64,000 bases of DNA from assembly GCF_016427535.1 (NCBI RefSeq), contig NZ_JAELXV010000004.1, positions 248,001 to 312,000 on the forward strand, in the 5' to 3' direction. The position numbers and the translations under genes were made by a program. A model generated the notes under the pieces. That model saw nothing but the letters and a program-made list of their open reading frames with translations, did not search any database and was not told where the DNA came from. This document shows, piece after piece, positions 63,742-64,000 of the stretch; positions within the stretch are counted from its first letter, which is position 1, and every line of letters starts with the position of its first letter. This DNA comes from Hymenobacter sp. BT559. GTDB taxonomy: Bacteria; Bacteroidota; Bacteroidia; Cytophagales; Hymenobacteraceae.

Positions 63742-63811
63742 GCCCGGCCGTGAGCCCCCACCCCTGGCCTCTCTCAGGGAGAGGACCAGCAGTGGGGGCT
63801 CACGGCCGGGC
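63742..63811. repeat. 20-bp perfect inverted repeat extended by a CCTCTC/GAGAGG core
   Basis: GCCCGGCCGTGAGCCCCCAC at 63742-63761 is exactly mirrored at 63792-63811. The inner part nearly pairs too, giving a hairpin of about 30 bp with a small bulge. It lies between the dehydrogenase and the SusD gene. Confidence 0.85.
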
Positions 63812-63827
63812 AACCAGTTAATGCTCC

Positions 63828-64000
63828 TTAATAGCCAGCATTCTGGTCGTAGAGACCGGGGGCAGCGCTCAGCTCGTTTTGAGGCACGGGGTAGAGCAGC
63901 AGGTTGGCCGTAATGGGGCGGGTAATCTTCGCGCTCACGTCGTCTTTGAGCACCCAGGCGTTCATCACGTCCAGGGCCAGGCCCGAGCGCACGAGGTCGT
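63828..64000 (-). CDS. SusD/RagB-family protein, C-terminal fragment at the window edge
   Basis: The visible 57 residues end in YPVPQNELSAAPGLYDQNAG and Tyr, the standard SusD C-terminus (compare QNPGY of the SusD at 49730). The 5' part and a likely SusC partner lie to the right of the window. Confidence 0.85.
   Translation of the reverse strand, partial: DLVRSGLALDVMNAWVLKDDVSAKITRPITANLLLYPVPQNELSAAPGLYDQNAGY

Noticed and set aside
1..64000. Search for CRISPR arrays, insertion sequences, integrases, phage or conjugation genes
   Set aside because: None seen. The repeats present are short inverted pairs without a transposase.

Overview
The window looks like chromosomal DNA of a GC-rich member of the Bacteroidota, most likely close to Hymenobacter (Hymenobacteraceae). 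The evidence is a gliding-motility GldC, a surface protein with a type IX secretion (T9SS) sorting tail, several TonB-dependent receptors, SusC/SusD pairs with a FecR/ECF-sigma unit, DUF4249, DUF1361, DUF4450 and DUF4468-type proteins, and promoter boxes of the TAnnTTTG type. I see no transposase, integrase, phage gene, CRISPR array or rRNA. There is one tRNA (Ser, GGA).

Layout. 1-2047: a surface lectin-like protein that runs off the left edge. 2.8-9.2 kb: mostly housekeeping genes (DUF1361 membrane protein, an LpoA-like TPR/PBP1 protein, hemL, dcd, a Spy-like protein). 9.6-16.4 kb: a DUF4468-like protein, a VIT-family transporter, gldC, dnaN, a GH43 enzyme, a decayed LytTR-type receiver, a beta-barrel protein and tRNA-Ser. 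16.4-21.5 kb: asparaginase, TatD, GNAT, a GT2/NodB pair and thioredoxin. 21.6-25 kb: a TonB receptor with its DUF4249 lipoprotein. 24.9-38.8 kb: purine phosphorylase, M1 peptidase, SppA, RarA, an EamA exporter, Kup, a short-chain dehydrogenase, photolyase, TetR and an ABC1/UbiB kinase. 38.8-45.7 kb: three secreted carbohydrate-active proteins (GH105, a GH65-like enzyme, DUF4450), probably for pectin-type glycans. 45.9-47.1 kb: a freshly broken serine hydrolase. 47.3-56.5 kb: cysteine synthase, TlpA-like, SusD, SusC with an STN domain, FecR, and a divergent ECF sigma factor, which together look like a cell-surface-signalled uptake locus. 56.7-63.7 kb: a siderophore-type receptor, a DUF6683-like protein, an AraC regulator and a dehydrogenase. 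The right edge holds the C-terminus of a second SusD.

Two DNA-level patterns cut across the genes. First, the palindrome CCTAGG is very frequent. I counted about 100 copies by eye, where roughly 20 would be expected at about 62% GC. In genes it is nearly always read as Leu-Gly (CTA GGN). It looks like a counterpart of the cyanobacterial HIP1 repeat. Second, about a dozen gene junctions carry long, near-perfect inverted repeats (20-60 bp arms) of several sequence families. One family also occurs as a lone arm, and another has inserted in frame inside a polysaccharide deacetylase gene. These resemble REPIN-type or palindromic mobile elements.

All family names come from reading the protein sequences without database searches. 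Start sites were moved inward from the longest frame where an ATG sits at a signal peptide or at the first conserved residue.
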